Positions 1-7,466 are shown, counted from the first letter of the stretch. The stretch is DNA of 13,210 nt from Chloroflexota bacterium (GCA_008501785.1 QQUD01001074.1:1-13210), one strand, 5' to 3'. The notes: generated from the letters alone by a model not told the origin. Numbers and translations: made by a program.

Positions 1-1748
1 CTGCCTTCGAGCACCCCAACCACGCGGCCGGTCGATTCGGCCGTAGTCAATACCATATAATTCTGCAATTTGTTGGGGCCACTATCTGCATCGGCGGGGT
101 CGTTTGGTGTTACCTGGCCAGAGCTTTCGCCAGGTGCCCTTAAGTCGATGCCCAATCCGCCATTGTCAAAAATGATGTTATGGCGCAGGTTGTTGAATAA
201 GGCGGCATCATTCGATACAAAAATGCCGTTGAGGCTGCTGTGAGCGATCAGATTTTTGTTTGCGGCCGTGCCGATTACGTTGTCACTCACCCCGATTCCA
301 ATCGAGATGCCATGCATTTGATTGCCTAGCGCGGTTGATCCATCGGCCCCCACCCCAATGTAGTTGCCTTCTACGACAACGCCTGTGGTACCGTTACCGC
401 TCAGGGTAATGCCGCCCACATTGTCAACGATGATGTTGCGTTCGCTGGCACTGCCTCCAATCTGAATGCCTGAGGCTGAGTTGATATAGATGCCTGCCCC
501 ACGATTGCCGAGAGGCGTGTTGCCATCAGCGGAACTGCCAATGCGATTATCGGTAACAGTTGTGTTGTTGCCGCTCAAATAGATGCCGGTACTCCAATTA
601 TCAGATACGGTATTGTTATCGATCAACGCATTGTCGCCATAGACGTAAATGCCATTTTCATCATTCCCTGCCCCCGTGCTGCCATTTGCCATCAGACCAA
701 CCGTGTTGCCGGTGATGGTCGCATTGTCAGAGGTAACATTAATACCCTTTCCCCCATTGTCTGAAACGATATTGTTTGTAATGATCGAAACAGATGCAAA
801 GGCACTGATGCCATGACTATCATTGCCGCGTGGAACAGTGCCCGTATCATCAAGGCCGACGATGTTGCCATCAATTGTAATAGAAGCTGCTGAGGCGAGG
901 GATTCGATGCCAACCCCATTTGTTCCTGAAACGCCACCATTTCCTGAAATTACATTATCGCGCACAATCAGGTCTCCACCTGTATGGTGGATGCCGCGAT
1001 AAGAATTGCCTATTGCGGCAGTGGCGGTATGGTTGAGGCCGATATAGTTTCCCTGGATGATGCGGCCTGCAAAGCTGGTGGTATCGACGTACACGCCTGT
1101 TGTATGGCCGGAGATGACGTTGCGGTCTGCTGGTGAGCTGCCGCCTACAACCTGACTTGCACCGTCTGTCATTGAGACGCCAAATCCATTGCCTGCTTCT
1201 ACGCCATTTGGCAGCAGGCCTAGGTGATTGCAAACGGCCGTTATTCCACTCCCCTCCATCCGAATCGCCGAACCATTAAAGTTGACAATGCTCAACCCCT
1301 TAATGGTGACATCTTGGCCGCTAACCAGCAGCCCAGGAGTCGCCAATGAGCCAACGAAATCCCCGGCATTGCTGCCATCAATTGTCACCGTTAAGTCGGC
1401 GGGCTGGGTGCTAGACGGGCATGAACCAGGATTGCCGGTTACGCCGTCGATGGTGACATGGTCGGTGATCTCGGGCAGCGGGCTGTTTGGTTCGATGACC
1501 AAGTCATTGGAAAAAGCACTGGTGTCGAAGAGGATTGTGTCTTTAGCGGCCGTTCCATTCGAGAGCATAATCGCCTGCCGCAGCGTGCATTCATTAGCAC
1601 CCACGCAGGAAACACTGGGCAAATAGTTTGCATCACCATCTGAATTAACGGTGATGGCAGCGGTGGGAGCGTTCGTTTCGGCCAAAGCCACAGTTCCACC
1701 AACCACAAACAGCAAACAAAATATCAAAAATAGTTTCGTAGGACGCAT
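1..1748 (-). CDS. secreted CSLREA-type right-handed beta-helix protein, 5' part (runs off left edge)
   Basis: One uninterrupted minus-strand frame runs from the ATG at 1748 to the window edge, giving 582 whole codons with no stop; the C-terminus lies outside. Residues 1-23 form a signal peptide (basic MRPTK, hydrophobic core, VALA before E24). Residues 33-60 (TVNSDGDAN...CTLRQAI) match the CSLREA-like motif that opens many secreted beta-helix proteins of Chloroflexota and related bacteria. From about residue 100 on, short rungs repeat, of the type GNxIGxxxDGxxxxGNxxxGI and NxIxxNxxxGI, rich in Asn, Gly, Ile and Val, as in parallel beta-helix/NosD-like repeats. Such proteins are exported or surface-attached; the ligand or substrate is not readable here. 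An AAGGAG Shine-Dalgarno lies about 10 nt before the ATG, inside the end of the upstream small gene, which implies translational coupling. Two AACGGCCGTT-type sites fall within it. Confidence 0.88.
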   Translation of the reverse strand, partial: MRPTKLFLIFCLLFVVGGTVALAETNAPTAAITVNSDGDANYLPSVSCVGANECTLRQAIMLSNGTAAKDTILFDTSAFSNDLVIEPNSPLPEITDHVTIDGVTGNPGSCPSSTQPADLTVTIDGSNAGDFVGSLATPGLLVSGQDVTIKGLSIVNFNGSAIRMEGSGITAVCNHLGLLPNGVEAGNGFGVSMTDGASQVVGGSSPADRNVISGHTTGVYVDTTSFAGRIIQGNYIGLNHTATAAIGNSYRGIHHTGGDLIVRDNVISGNGGVSGTNGVGIESLASAASITIDGNIVGLDDTGTVPRGNDSHGISAFASVSIITNNIVSDNGGKGINVTSDNATITGNTVGLMANGSTGAGNDENGIYVYGDNALIDNNTVSDNWSTGIYLSGNNTTVTDNRIGSSADGNTPLGNRGAGIYINSASGIQIGGSASERNIIVDNVGGITLSGNGTTGVVVEGNYIGVGADGSTALGNQMHGISIGIGVSDNVIGTAANKNLIAHSSLNGIFVSNDAALFNNLRHNIIFDNGGLGIDLRAPGESSGQVTPNDPADADSGPNKLQNYMVLTTAESTGRVVGVLEG

Positions 1749-1753
1749 ATCGT

Positions 1754-1948
1754 TTAATCTCCTTGAGTATGTTTGTCTGTCATCATTTCAACTTTTGAGT
1801 TTTTACGTAAAAACTGGATTAGCTCCTCCAGCGAGTGCAGGACAATCTTTTCGTCGCTCTGCACAGATTGCAGAACGATGCGCCATTCAACATCTTTTTT
1901 AGACGCGGGATCGCGCCAGATTCGCAAAAGATAAGCTTGATAGTTCAT
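1754..1948 (-). CDS. small conserved-looking protein (64 aa), coupled to the beta-helix gene
   Basis: This frame begins MNYQAYLLRIWRDPASKKD and ends ...KHTQGD. It contains the pattern YLLRIWRD...WRIVLQSVQSDEK..HSLEELIQFLRK, an alpha/beta-like short protein I associate, from memory only, with small uncharacterised Chloroflexota proteins found beside regulators and surface-protein genes. It has no signal peptide, cysteines or membrane segment. The frame could start at TTG 1969, seven codons earlier, but ATG 1948 is preferred because the homologous-looking part begins there; neither has a clear Shine-Dalgarno. The stop is 5 nt before the ATG of the beta-helix gene, whose AAGGAG ribosome site lies in this gene's last codons, so the two are probably co-translated. 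It is transcribed divergently from the SARP-like regulator. Function unknown. Confidence 0.6.
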   Translation of the reverse strand: MNYQAYLLRIWRDPASKKDVEWRIVLQSVQSDEKIVLHSLEELIQFLRKNSKVEMMTDKHTQGD

Positions 1949-1972
1949 AGCTGAATTGTTGACAGCCAAAGG

Positions 1973-2001
1973 CTGAAAGTTAACCGTATTTACGTTACAA
2001 T
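1973..2001 (+). promoter_or_regulatory. candidate sigma70-type promoter for the BTAD/STAND regulator
   Basis: CTGAAA (1973-1978, 4 of 6 to TTGACA), a 17-nt spacer and TACAAT (1996-2001, 5 of 6 to TATAAT) would start transcription near 2008, about 28 nt before the ATG at 2036. A perfect TTGACA at 1959-1964 has no -10 at usable distance. Prediction only. Confidence 0.4.
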
Positions 2002-2006
2002 CTGAG

Positions 2007-2023
2007 TGATCAAAAAATGATCA
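2007..2023. promoter_or_regulatory. TGATCA-N5-TGATCA dyad over the predicted start site
   Basis: Two perfect TGATCA hexamers (2007-2012 and 2018-2023) are separated by five A residues. Each hexamer is itself palindromic, so the whole is both a direct and an inverted repeat with an 11-bp centre spacing, about one helical turn. It sits at the predicted transcription start and just before the AAGGTGGG ribosome site of the regulator at 2036, in the divergent intergenic region, a natural place for an operator. No binding protein is identified. Confidence 0.35.
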
Positions 2024-2035
2024 AGAAGGTGGGAT

Positions 2036-4999
2036 ATGCTGACAATTAGAGCCTTGGGGGGGCTGACAATTGAAGTAGAGGGCCAACGAAAGCGGCTGAC
2101 AGCGCGTGTCGATGAGGCACTGCTCGTTTACTTAATTGCTCATCCTGACCCCATTCCCCGTGACATGTTGACCGATCTTCTATGGCAAAACAGTGATCCC
2201 AAACAGGCCAGCCACAATTTCCGCTCCTCGCTATCACGTGTGCGACGTGTGGCTGGTGACTACCTGACCATATCGCGGCAGGTAGTTGGCTTTGACCATA
2301 GTCAGCCGCACTATTTTGATGTCGCGCATTTTGAAAAAGAGCTAGGTTCATTGATGCCGCTTTCCGAGCAGCCGCACCGTGTGGACAAGACTATCTTTGC
2401 GCAAATGGCGGCGGCGGCAGAGCTATTTCGGGGGGATTTTCTGGCAGGATTTACGGTGCGGGGCAGTTCGGCTGAATTTGATTCATGGCGCTTGCTGATG
2501 CAGGAACGGTTGCACACGCTCGCGAGTGGTGCGCTGCAACAGCTCGTTCGTCATGCGTTGTACAGCGGACAATGGACGAGTGGCCTCCAATATGCTGCTC
2601 AACTTGTTCGGCTCGACCCGCTCAACGAAATGGCGCATCAACTTAAAATGCAATTGCATTTGCGCAACCGGGATCGTTCCGCAGCGTTGAAACAGTACGC
2701 AACCTGTCGCCAAATTCTGGCGGATGAATTGGGTGTTGAGCCGCTGCGCTCGACCCAACAACTGGCGGAGCGGCTGCGATCTGCCACGCCTGGTGCTCAC
2801 AATTTGCCTGTTGAGCCATCGCCGCTGGTGGGCAGAACGGCCGTTATCACCACCACCTTAACCGCCCTACTCGCGCCTGATACGCGCTTGGTAACGCTAA
2901 CCGGCATTGGTGGCATTGGAAAAACGCGTGTGGCGTTGGCGGTGGCGCGGGAGCTAAACGGCCGTTTACGCAACGGCATCATCTTCATCTCCCTCATCGG
3001 TATCGACCATCCTGACGGGTTGGCACTGGCGATTGCCGATGCATTAGAAATTGGTGAGCAGTTGGCCGCAAGCAAGCAGTCGCCCGCTGAAATCGTCGCC
3101 AACCATCTGCGTGATCATGAATGTCTACTGCTGCTCGACAATTACGAACCATTGCTGACTCATCCCGATGCAACGCAGTTGGTTGAACTGCTGCTACAGC
3201 GTGCGCCCGAGGTGCAGATGTTGATCACTTCACGCGAGTCGCTCCAGCTTTACGAAGAACGCGTGATTACACTCGACGGTCTGCAAACCGATGCCGCGAC
3301 GCTGTTCACCCAGCACGCTGCTCGTATCAGGGGCAAACCGTTGTCATCTGACGATACAGTGCAAATTGACCGTATTTGTGATTTGCTGGCAGGTGTGCCG
3401 TTGGCGCTCGAATTGGCTGCTGGCCATACGCGCACGCAAGCGGTGGCAGCCATTGCGGAACAAATAGCCCAGACGCTCGATGCACTACAGACGACGCTGC
3501 GCAATCTGCCGCCGCGTCAACGCAGCCTGCGAGCAGCTTTTGATTACTCGTGGGAGCTGCTGGCTGAGCCGCTGCGAGCACAGTTGGCCCGATTGGCGCT
3601 TTTTGTTGGTGATTTTGACAGCGAGGCGGCGCAGGCCGTAGGGGTTACTGCCTCATCGCTGCGTGATCTCGCCGCCAAATCGCTGCTCCAGCCCTTGCCC
3701 GATAATCGCTTTGCCCTTCATCCCCTCATCTGTGAATTTGTTGATGAAAGGCTGCAATCGCCACATCGTGAGGAGATTACGGCCGTTTTCTGCCATCACT
3801 ATGCTCAAACATTCGGTCATTGGGCACAGGCGATTGGGCGCGGCATGGTCGAACAGAGTCTGGACGCGTGGCGGCACGATCACGCTAATTTGGTACAGGC
3901 ATGGCGCTTGGCGGTGGCGGCGCAGGATGCAGCTTTACTTGGCCGCTTACACTATCCGCTCGGATTGTTCCATCATTGGCGCAACTGGTATGGCTTGGCC
4001 GAAACCCTTTTTACAAAAGCTGCAACCGCACTTGCGGACTGGCGCAATGCTCGTGATGAACGTGCTACCGTGTATGGTTATATACTGCTGCGCCAAGCTT
4101 GGTTTGTTTATGTGCAAGGACGTATTGCGGAAGCGATTGATTTAATGAAAGCAGCACGACCTGTTATTGCGCAAAGTGGTGACACCGCCCTGCGTGACCT
4201 GTGGCAGCGCAACCTGGTGCAAAAGGTGATCAAAGCGGGTGATTACCCTCGCGCACAAGCGCTCATTGATCAATTGCTGGCAGACAGCGATCCGACGCAG
4301 GACCCTGACGCACACGCCAATCGTCTTTTCAACAGCTTCCACGCTTTTGCGGCTACCGGTGAATATGAACGTGCGGCAGCGATGGTTGGTGACGCTTTGG
4401 AAATCTTTGAGGAGCTGGCAGACACGCGCCGCATTTTGCTTTGTCAGTATGCATTGGGCAATATTGCGCGGGCACAGGGAGAGTATGATCGAGCAATCAG
4501 ACTGTTTCGCCAATGTCTGGGGGTGCGGCTCAACCTGGATGACAGAAGAGGTGTTGCCAACACACAGGGGGCACTGGCTGATGCGCTTTATGCAGCGGGT
4601 GAACTTGATGAGGCACAGCAACTGGCCGAGGCAGCGTGTGAAATTTACGCTGAGTTAAATGACAAAATTGGTTGGCCGTACCCGCTGAATGTGTTGGGGA
4701 ATATTGCGCGGGATCGGGGGGATAGGGAAACGGCCGTAACCCACTACAACAAAGCTTTGACAATGGCAGTAGAAACAGATCGGCAAATGAAGGTAGCAGA
4801 ACTGGTGGTCGATTGGCTGCTGCTGCTAGAGGACGAACTGGAGCGTGATTTCTTTTTGGGTGGACTGGTAACAATTGCCGAATTGAATTCAGCCGAATAC
4901 GAACACCGCCATCTAGCCCAACACCATCTTGAACGCCGTACCTCGCCACCTTATTCCCCCTCTATCCCACTGGCAACATTGATGAAAATTATGATGTGA
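2036..4999 (+). CDS. SARP/AfsR-like transcriptional regulator: winged helix-BTAD-NB-ARC (STAND)-TPR
   Basis: A 987-residue protein with the AfsR-like order of domains. Residues 1-90 (MLTIRALGGLTIEVEG...RRVAGDYL) form the OmpR-type winged helix, and about 93-255 the bacterial transcriptional activator domain (DPLNEMAHQLKMQ, ALKQYATCRQIL..ELGVEP). A STAND ATPase follows: Walker A GIGGIGKT near 290, Walker B LLLLDNYE near 365, LITSRES near 395 and a GVPLALELAAG box near 455. The C-terminal third (about 640-950) is made of TPR-like helical pairs (GDYPRAQALIDQLL, GEYDRAIRLFRQCL, GELDEAQQLAEAAC). Members are ATP-dependent, signal-gated activators; the signal is unknown. The start is supported by AAGGTGGG 5 nt upstream and by the family's usual N-terminal motif. 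The most likely targets are the divergent small gene and beta-helix gene, an inference from position only. Confidence 0.93.
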   Translation: MLTIRALGGLTIEVEGQRKRLTARVDEALLVYLIAHPDPIPRDMLTDLLWQNSDPKQASHNFRSSLSRVRRVAGDYLTISRQVVGFDHSQPHYFDVAHFEKELGSLMPLSEQPHRVDKTIFAQMAAAAELFRGDFLAGFTVRGSSAEFDSWRLLMQERLHTLASGALQQLVRHALYSGQWTSGLQYAAQLVRLDPLNEMAHQLKMQLHLRNRDRSAALKQYATCRQILADELGVEPLRSTQQLAERLRSATPGAHNLPVEPSPLVGRTAVITTTLTALLAPDTRLVTLTGIGGIGKTRVALAVARELNGRLRNGIIFISLIGIDHPDGLALAIADALEIGEQLAASKQSPAEIVANHLRDHECLLLLDNYEPLLTHPDATQLVELLLQRAPEVQMLITSRESLQLYEERVITLDGLQTDAATLFTQHAARIRGKPLSSDDTVQIDRICDLLAGVPLALELAAGHTRTQAVAAIAEQIAQTLDALQTTLRNLPPRQRSLRAAFDYSWELLAEPLRAQLARLALFVGDFDSEAAQAVGVTASSLRDLAAKSLLQPLPDNRFALHPLICEFVDERLQSPHREEITAVFCHHYAQTFGHWAQAIGRGMVEQSLDAWRHDHANLVQAWRLAVAAQDAALLGRLHYPLGLFHHWRNWYGLAETLFTKAATALADWRNARDERATVYGYILLRQAWFVYVQGRIAEAIDLMKAARPVIAQSGDTALRDLWQRNLVQKVIKAGDYPRAQALIDQLLADSDPTQDPDAHANRLFNSFHAFAATGEYERAAAMVGDALEIFEELADTRRILLCQYALGNIARAQGEYDRAIRLFRQCLGVRLNLDDRRGVANTQGALADALYAAGELDEAQQLAEAACEIYAELNDKIGWPYPLNVLGNIARDRGDRETAVTHYNKALTMAVETDRQMKVAELVVDWLLLLEDELERDFFLGGLVTIAELNSAEYEHRHLAQHHLERRTSPPYSPSIPLATLMKIMM

Positions 5000-5042
5000 A
5001 CTTTTACCACATGTTCAGGCATTTACCAAAGTCATTAAAAAG

Positions 5043-5119
5043 GTTGTCACCAGTCTCCAGACCGTGCAAGTTACTGGTGGCAAGCAAGTGGCTGGCACAG
5101 TTTAGAGACTGGCAACAGC
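5043..5119 (+). repeat. long imperfect hairpin, possible structured RNA or intergenic palindromic repeat
   Basis: A 77-nt stretch folds almost end to end. CCAGTCTC (5050-5057) pairs with GAGACTGG (5105-5112), AGAC (5059-5062) with GTTT (5100-5103), GTGC (5064-5067) with GCAC (5095-5098), and AGTTACT (5069-5075) with AGTGGCT (5087-5093), around an 11-nt loop. Single mismatches interrupt the arms, and outer pairs extend to 5043/5119. Three inner non-Watson-Crick pairs are G-U in plus-strand RNA and A-C in minus-strand RNA, which favours a plus-strand transcript, if any. No U-tract follows, so it is not a standard terminator. It lies 44 nt past the regulator's stop. A dispersed intergenic repeat is the main alternative. 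Confidence 0.5.
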
Positions 5120-5244
5120 AGGTTTCATGCGGTAAGCTCACTGCTTCACGAGTGCCTCCATCGATAATCTCACCTTACCACATAGCCTCTCTAAGAATTT
5201 GCTTCTTACAATATCAACATGTAGGAGAAAATGAACAAGTTTAT

Positions 5245-6078
5245 TTACTCATTTTCAAGAAAAGAGTTCAGCTTCATTTTTATTTGATGGATTTTTTGTT
5301 GAGCGTCAATAAGTTCACTCTTTCTCAATTTAGACGGATTCTTAGATAATATTTCTTCAATTTCAGAAAATATGCTTGGCAAATCAAATAACTCATTTTC
5401 AAAAAAAGAGTATAGTTTTGACTTTATCTTTTGAATTTTTGCTTTAGCTGTATCAAGATCGTACCTGCTTAAAAACAAAGGATGCATAGAGATTATTTCT
5501 TCAATTTCTGAAAATAACATTGATATGTCATGCAATTCTTTGGAGACTTTTTGCTTTGTAAAAAAATGTTTTAATTCCTCCTTGAGAGAATCAGGCAAAG
5601 TTATTCGGGAATCACCCATAATATGCTGAATTATGTTTAAAAGATATGCAATATTTGTTTTGACCTTATTATTATCCTCAGCAAAAATATCAATTTCAGA
5701 TGATGGGAATTTTAATTCTTCCTTGAGAGAATCAGGCAAAGTTATTCGGGAATCACCCATAATATGCTGAATTATGTTTAAAAGATACACAATATCTGCT
5801 CGCTCAAAGTCTTGTTTAATTTGAAAATTAATAAGATTTCCCTGAGCGAATTTATTAATATCTGATGATGGTAAGTTAGGGCGTAGCTCCAACAGACGCT
5901 CAATCAACTTGTTCAATTTGCCTCTTCGCTCCATAAAACCAACTAATTCTCTGGTCTTGTCCTCTAAACCACTACCAGATAATGCGTCATAACTTACGGA
6001 TAAATCAAAGCACAGGCTGCGAAGCTCCGACTCGTTAAAATATTTTTTCAAAGACTCACGCAGTTCAATTTTGTTCAT
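5245..6078 (-). CDS. effector-associated (Death-like) domain protein with two duplicated C-terminal modules
   Basis: A 277-residue, AT-rich gene. Residues 1-70 (LRESLKKYFNESELRSLCF, DLSVSYDALSG, KTRELVGFMERRGKLNKLIE) resemble the small helical effector-associated (EAD/Death-like) adaptor domains that link effectors to STAND NTPases in bacterial conflict systems; the EAD subtype is not assigned. Module A follows twice: [LF]PSS[DE]I..FA, then YLLNIIQHIMGDSRITLPDS and KEELK. Module B follows twice: FSEIEEI[IL]S, a DL/EL-containing linker, then a KIQKIKSKLYSFFENE or KIHQIKMKLNSFLENE helix. No enzymatic motif, signal peptide or membrane segment is seen. The ATG at 6078 has AAGGGAAG upstream; a weak TTGACT (6132-6127) and TTTAAT (6107-6102) pair could be its promoter. 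It has no effector or EAD-bearing partner nearby. Low G+C (roughly one third by eye) and the absence of CGGCCG sites suggest acquisition. Confidence 0.75.
   Translation of the reverse strand: MNKIELRESLKKYFNESELRSLCFDLSVSYDALSGSGLEDKTRELVGFMERRGKLNKLIERLLELRPNLPSSDINKFAQGNLINFQIKQDFERADIVYLLNIIQHIMGDSRITLPDSLKEELKFPSSEIDIFAEDNNKVKTNIAYLLNIIQHIMGDSRITLPDSLKEELKHFFTKQKVSKELHDISMLFSEIEEIISMHPLFLSRYDLDTAKAKIQKIKSKLYSFFENELFDLPSIFSEIEEILSKNPSKLRKSELIDAQQKIHQIKMKLNSFLENE
5569..5787. repeat. 78-bp near-identical direct repeat inside the EAD-protein gene
   Basis: Copy 1 (5569-5646) and copy 2 (5710-5787) match at 77 of 78 positions, the difference being C5578/T5719, at an offset of 141 bp (47 codons). 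The repeat encodes the second half of module A. DNA beyond the block, which also encodes duplicated protein (FPSSEI and LPSSDI), has diverged clearly, so identity is confined to this block. This fits an older tandem duplication later homogenised by gene conversion, or a younger partial duplication. Confidence 0.9.
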
Positions 6079-6089
6079 AATAACTTCCC

Positions 6090-6120
6090 TTGCATATGGT
6101 GATTAAAACGCTTGTATAAT
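6090..6120 (+). promoter_or_regulatory. candidate promoter for the MeaB gene
   Basis: A perfect TATAAT (6115-6120) preceded by TTGCAT (6090-6095, 4 of 6) at 19 nt points toward the MeaB gene, leaving a leader of roughly 180 nt. The leader (6121-6308) holds no gene with a start codon and no clear terminator. The -35 overlaps the leader of the divergent EAD gene. The spacer is longer than ideal and the site lies in AT-rich DNA where TATAAT arises easily. Confidence 0.3.
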
Positions 6121-6308
6121 GTTACCAGTCAACATTGTCAGAGACCAGGGTATTATCTCTTTGTTTTGCCCAAACTCCTCCGCATCGACAACTATGCGCA
6201 GCACCTTCTACTATGGAATAATCTCCTGCATCATATAAACTGCTGTTACGTCAAAACGAAAATTTCCTAGAGGTTGCCCTATCTGGCCATTTGCGGTTCA
6301 ATTTGGGT

Positions 6309-7445
6309 ATGGCAGAAACGAAGAAACCGGAATGGACACCGCCAGATGCAGGTGATGCATTTGCCGGGAACATTATGAAAGGTGTAGCAGGGTCGCATGA
6401 TGGGATGGATGAGGATAATACGGCTTCCTCCACCCCGCCATCATCACGCCGCACGCAGCTCACCATCGATGAGTACGTAAACGGCGTTTTGGCCAGCAAT
6501 CGCACCGTGTTGGCACGTGCAATTACGCTAATTGAAAGCAATGCTGCTCGTCATTTTGACACTGCACAAACGGTGTTGAAACACCTCCTACCCCACACTG
6601 GCAATTCGATTCGTGTGGGCATCACGGGGGTTCCGGGGGCGGGGAAGAGTACGCTTATCGAGACATTGGGCGTGATGCTCACAAACAAAGGCCACAAGGT
6701 GGCTGTGCTGGCTGTCGATCCGACGAGCAGCATCACCCGAGGCAGCATTCTGGGCGACAAAACGCGCATGGAAAAGCTGTCGAATGAGCCGAATGCATTT
6801 ATACGGCCGTCTCCCACAGGCGGCATGTTAGGTGGCGTGGCTCGTAAAACTCGTGAAACAATTTTGCTGTGCGAAGCGGCCGGTTTTGATGTGATTCTTG
6901 TCGAAACGGTGGGCACGGGGCAGAGTGAAATCACGGTGCGTTCGATGGTAGACTTTTTCCTGCTGCTGCTGGTGCCGGGGGCTGGCGACGAGTTGCAGGG
7001 CATCAAAAAAGGCGTGGTGGAATTGGCTGACGCGATTCTGATCAACAAAGCGGATGGCGACAATAAAATTTCCGCCCAAGCTGCACGTGCAGAGTACAAT
7101 CGTGCCCTGCATTACCTGACGCCGGCAACGGAGGGATGGACGACGCAGGCGCACACCGGATCGGCACTGAGTGGTGAGGGGGTTGCGGAGTTGTGGCAGG
7201 TTGTGGAGCGGTTTCGGGAGGAAACGGCCGTTTCCAATACCTTCACCACGCGCAGACAAAACCAACAGCTCGAATGGCTGCACACCCTAATCACTGATCA
7301 ATTGCACAAAGCTTTCTACAATCTATCATCTGTGCAAAAACAGTTGCCCGAAATCGAAAAAGCAGTTATCAATGGGTCAGTATCAACCACAGCCGCCGCA
7401 CAGCAGCTCTTATCGGTCTTAAACAATCTACTTGCTGACAGCTAA
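6309..7445 (+). CDS. meaB: MeaB/ArgK-family G3E P-loop GTPase, chaperone of methylmalonyl-CoA mutase
   Basis: A 378-residue protein. Family members guard and reload adenosylcobalamin in B12-dependent acyl-CoA mutases, using GTP hydrolysis in the cytoplasm. Visible motifs: GVPGAGKST (P-loop, 107-115), DPTSS followed by RGSILGDKTRME, GGMLGGVARKTRE, ETVGTGQSE, INKADGDN (NKxD guanine specificity near 245) and a C-terminal helical dimerisation region. The N-terminal extension (KKPEWTPPDAG...VAGSHDGMDED) precedes the usual DEYVNGVLASNRTVLARAITLIES and resembles extensions in some Gram-positive and Chloroflexota homologues. ATG 6309 is chosen over TTG 6291 because the conserved extension starts there; neither has a good Shine-Dalgarno. 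The same frame is open back to 6222 but has no ATG, GTG or TTG before 6291. No mutase gene is in the window. The stop codon lies in the first unit of a heptamer repeat. Confidence 0.92.
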   Translation: MAETKKPEWTPPDAGDAFAGNIMKGVAGSHDGMDEDNTASSTPPSSRRTQLTIDEYVNGVLASNRTVLARAITLIESNAARHFDTAQTVLKHLLPHTGNSIRVGITGVPGAGKSTLIETLGVMLTNKGHKVAVLAVDPTSSITRGSILGDKTRMEKLSNEPNAFIRPSPTGGMLGGVARKTRETILLCEAAGFDVILVETVGTGQSEITVRSMVDFFLLLLVPGAGDELQGIKKGVVELADAILINKADGDNKISAQAARAEYNRALHYLTPATEGWTTQAHTGSALSGEGVAELWQVVERFREETAVSNTFTTRRQNQQLEWLHTLITDQLHKAFYNLSSVQKQLPEIEKAVINGSVSTTAAAQQLLSVLNNLLADS

Positions 7446-7466
7446 CAGCTAGCAGCTATCAGCTAA
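7439..7466. repeat. CAGCTAN heptamer tandem repeat (four units)
   Basis: Four consecutive 7-bp units, CAGCTAA, CAGCTAG, CAGCTAT and CAGCTAA, run from 7439 to 7466, followed by a degenerate AAGCTTA. The first unit contains the TAA stop of the MeaB gene, and the array fills most of the 33-nt gap to the phosphatase start at 7479, where a ribosome site would be expected and none is seen. Each unit carries the AGCT palindrome. Confidence 0.85.

Noticed and set aside
1228..1643. Plus-strand frames antisense to the beta-helix gene
   Set aside because: The minus-strand frame is continuous for 582 codons with a signal peptide and regular repeats, so the antisense frames are shadows.
3663..4145. 160-codon plus-strand frame inside the STAND regulator
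   Set aside because: It lies wholly within a well-supported gene in another frame and its protein has no recognisable pattern.
5227..5256. GAAAATGA/TCATTTTC inverted repeat as terminator of the EAD gene
   Set aside because: The stem is only A+T-rich 8 bp with a 14-nt loop, overlaps the last codons and is not followed by a U-tract.
4996..5349. Plus-strand frame of 117 codons starting GTG and overlapping the end of the regulator
   Set aside because: It runs through the hairpin region and antisense into the EAD gene, has no domain, no ribosome site and changes composition halfway. Treated as chance.
5569..5787. Possible CRISPR-like spaced repeat
   Set aside because: There are only two copies, 78 bp long, in frame within a protein gene; no array and no cas genes are present.
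5043..6150. Hairpin DNA at 5043-5119 and similar ACCAGTC words at 6124-6150 as ends of a mobile element
   Set aside because: The shared word is short, no target-site duplication is seen and no transposase is present.
6222..6308. Open frame continuing upstream of the MeaB ATG
   Set aside because: No ATG or GTG is present, only TTG 6291 without a ribosome site, and the family's N-terminal pattern begins just after ATG 6309.
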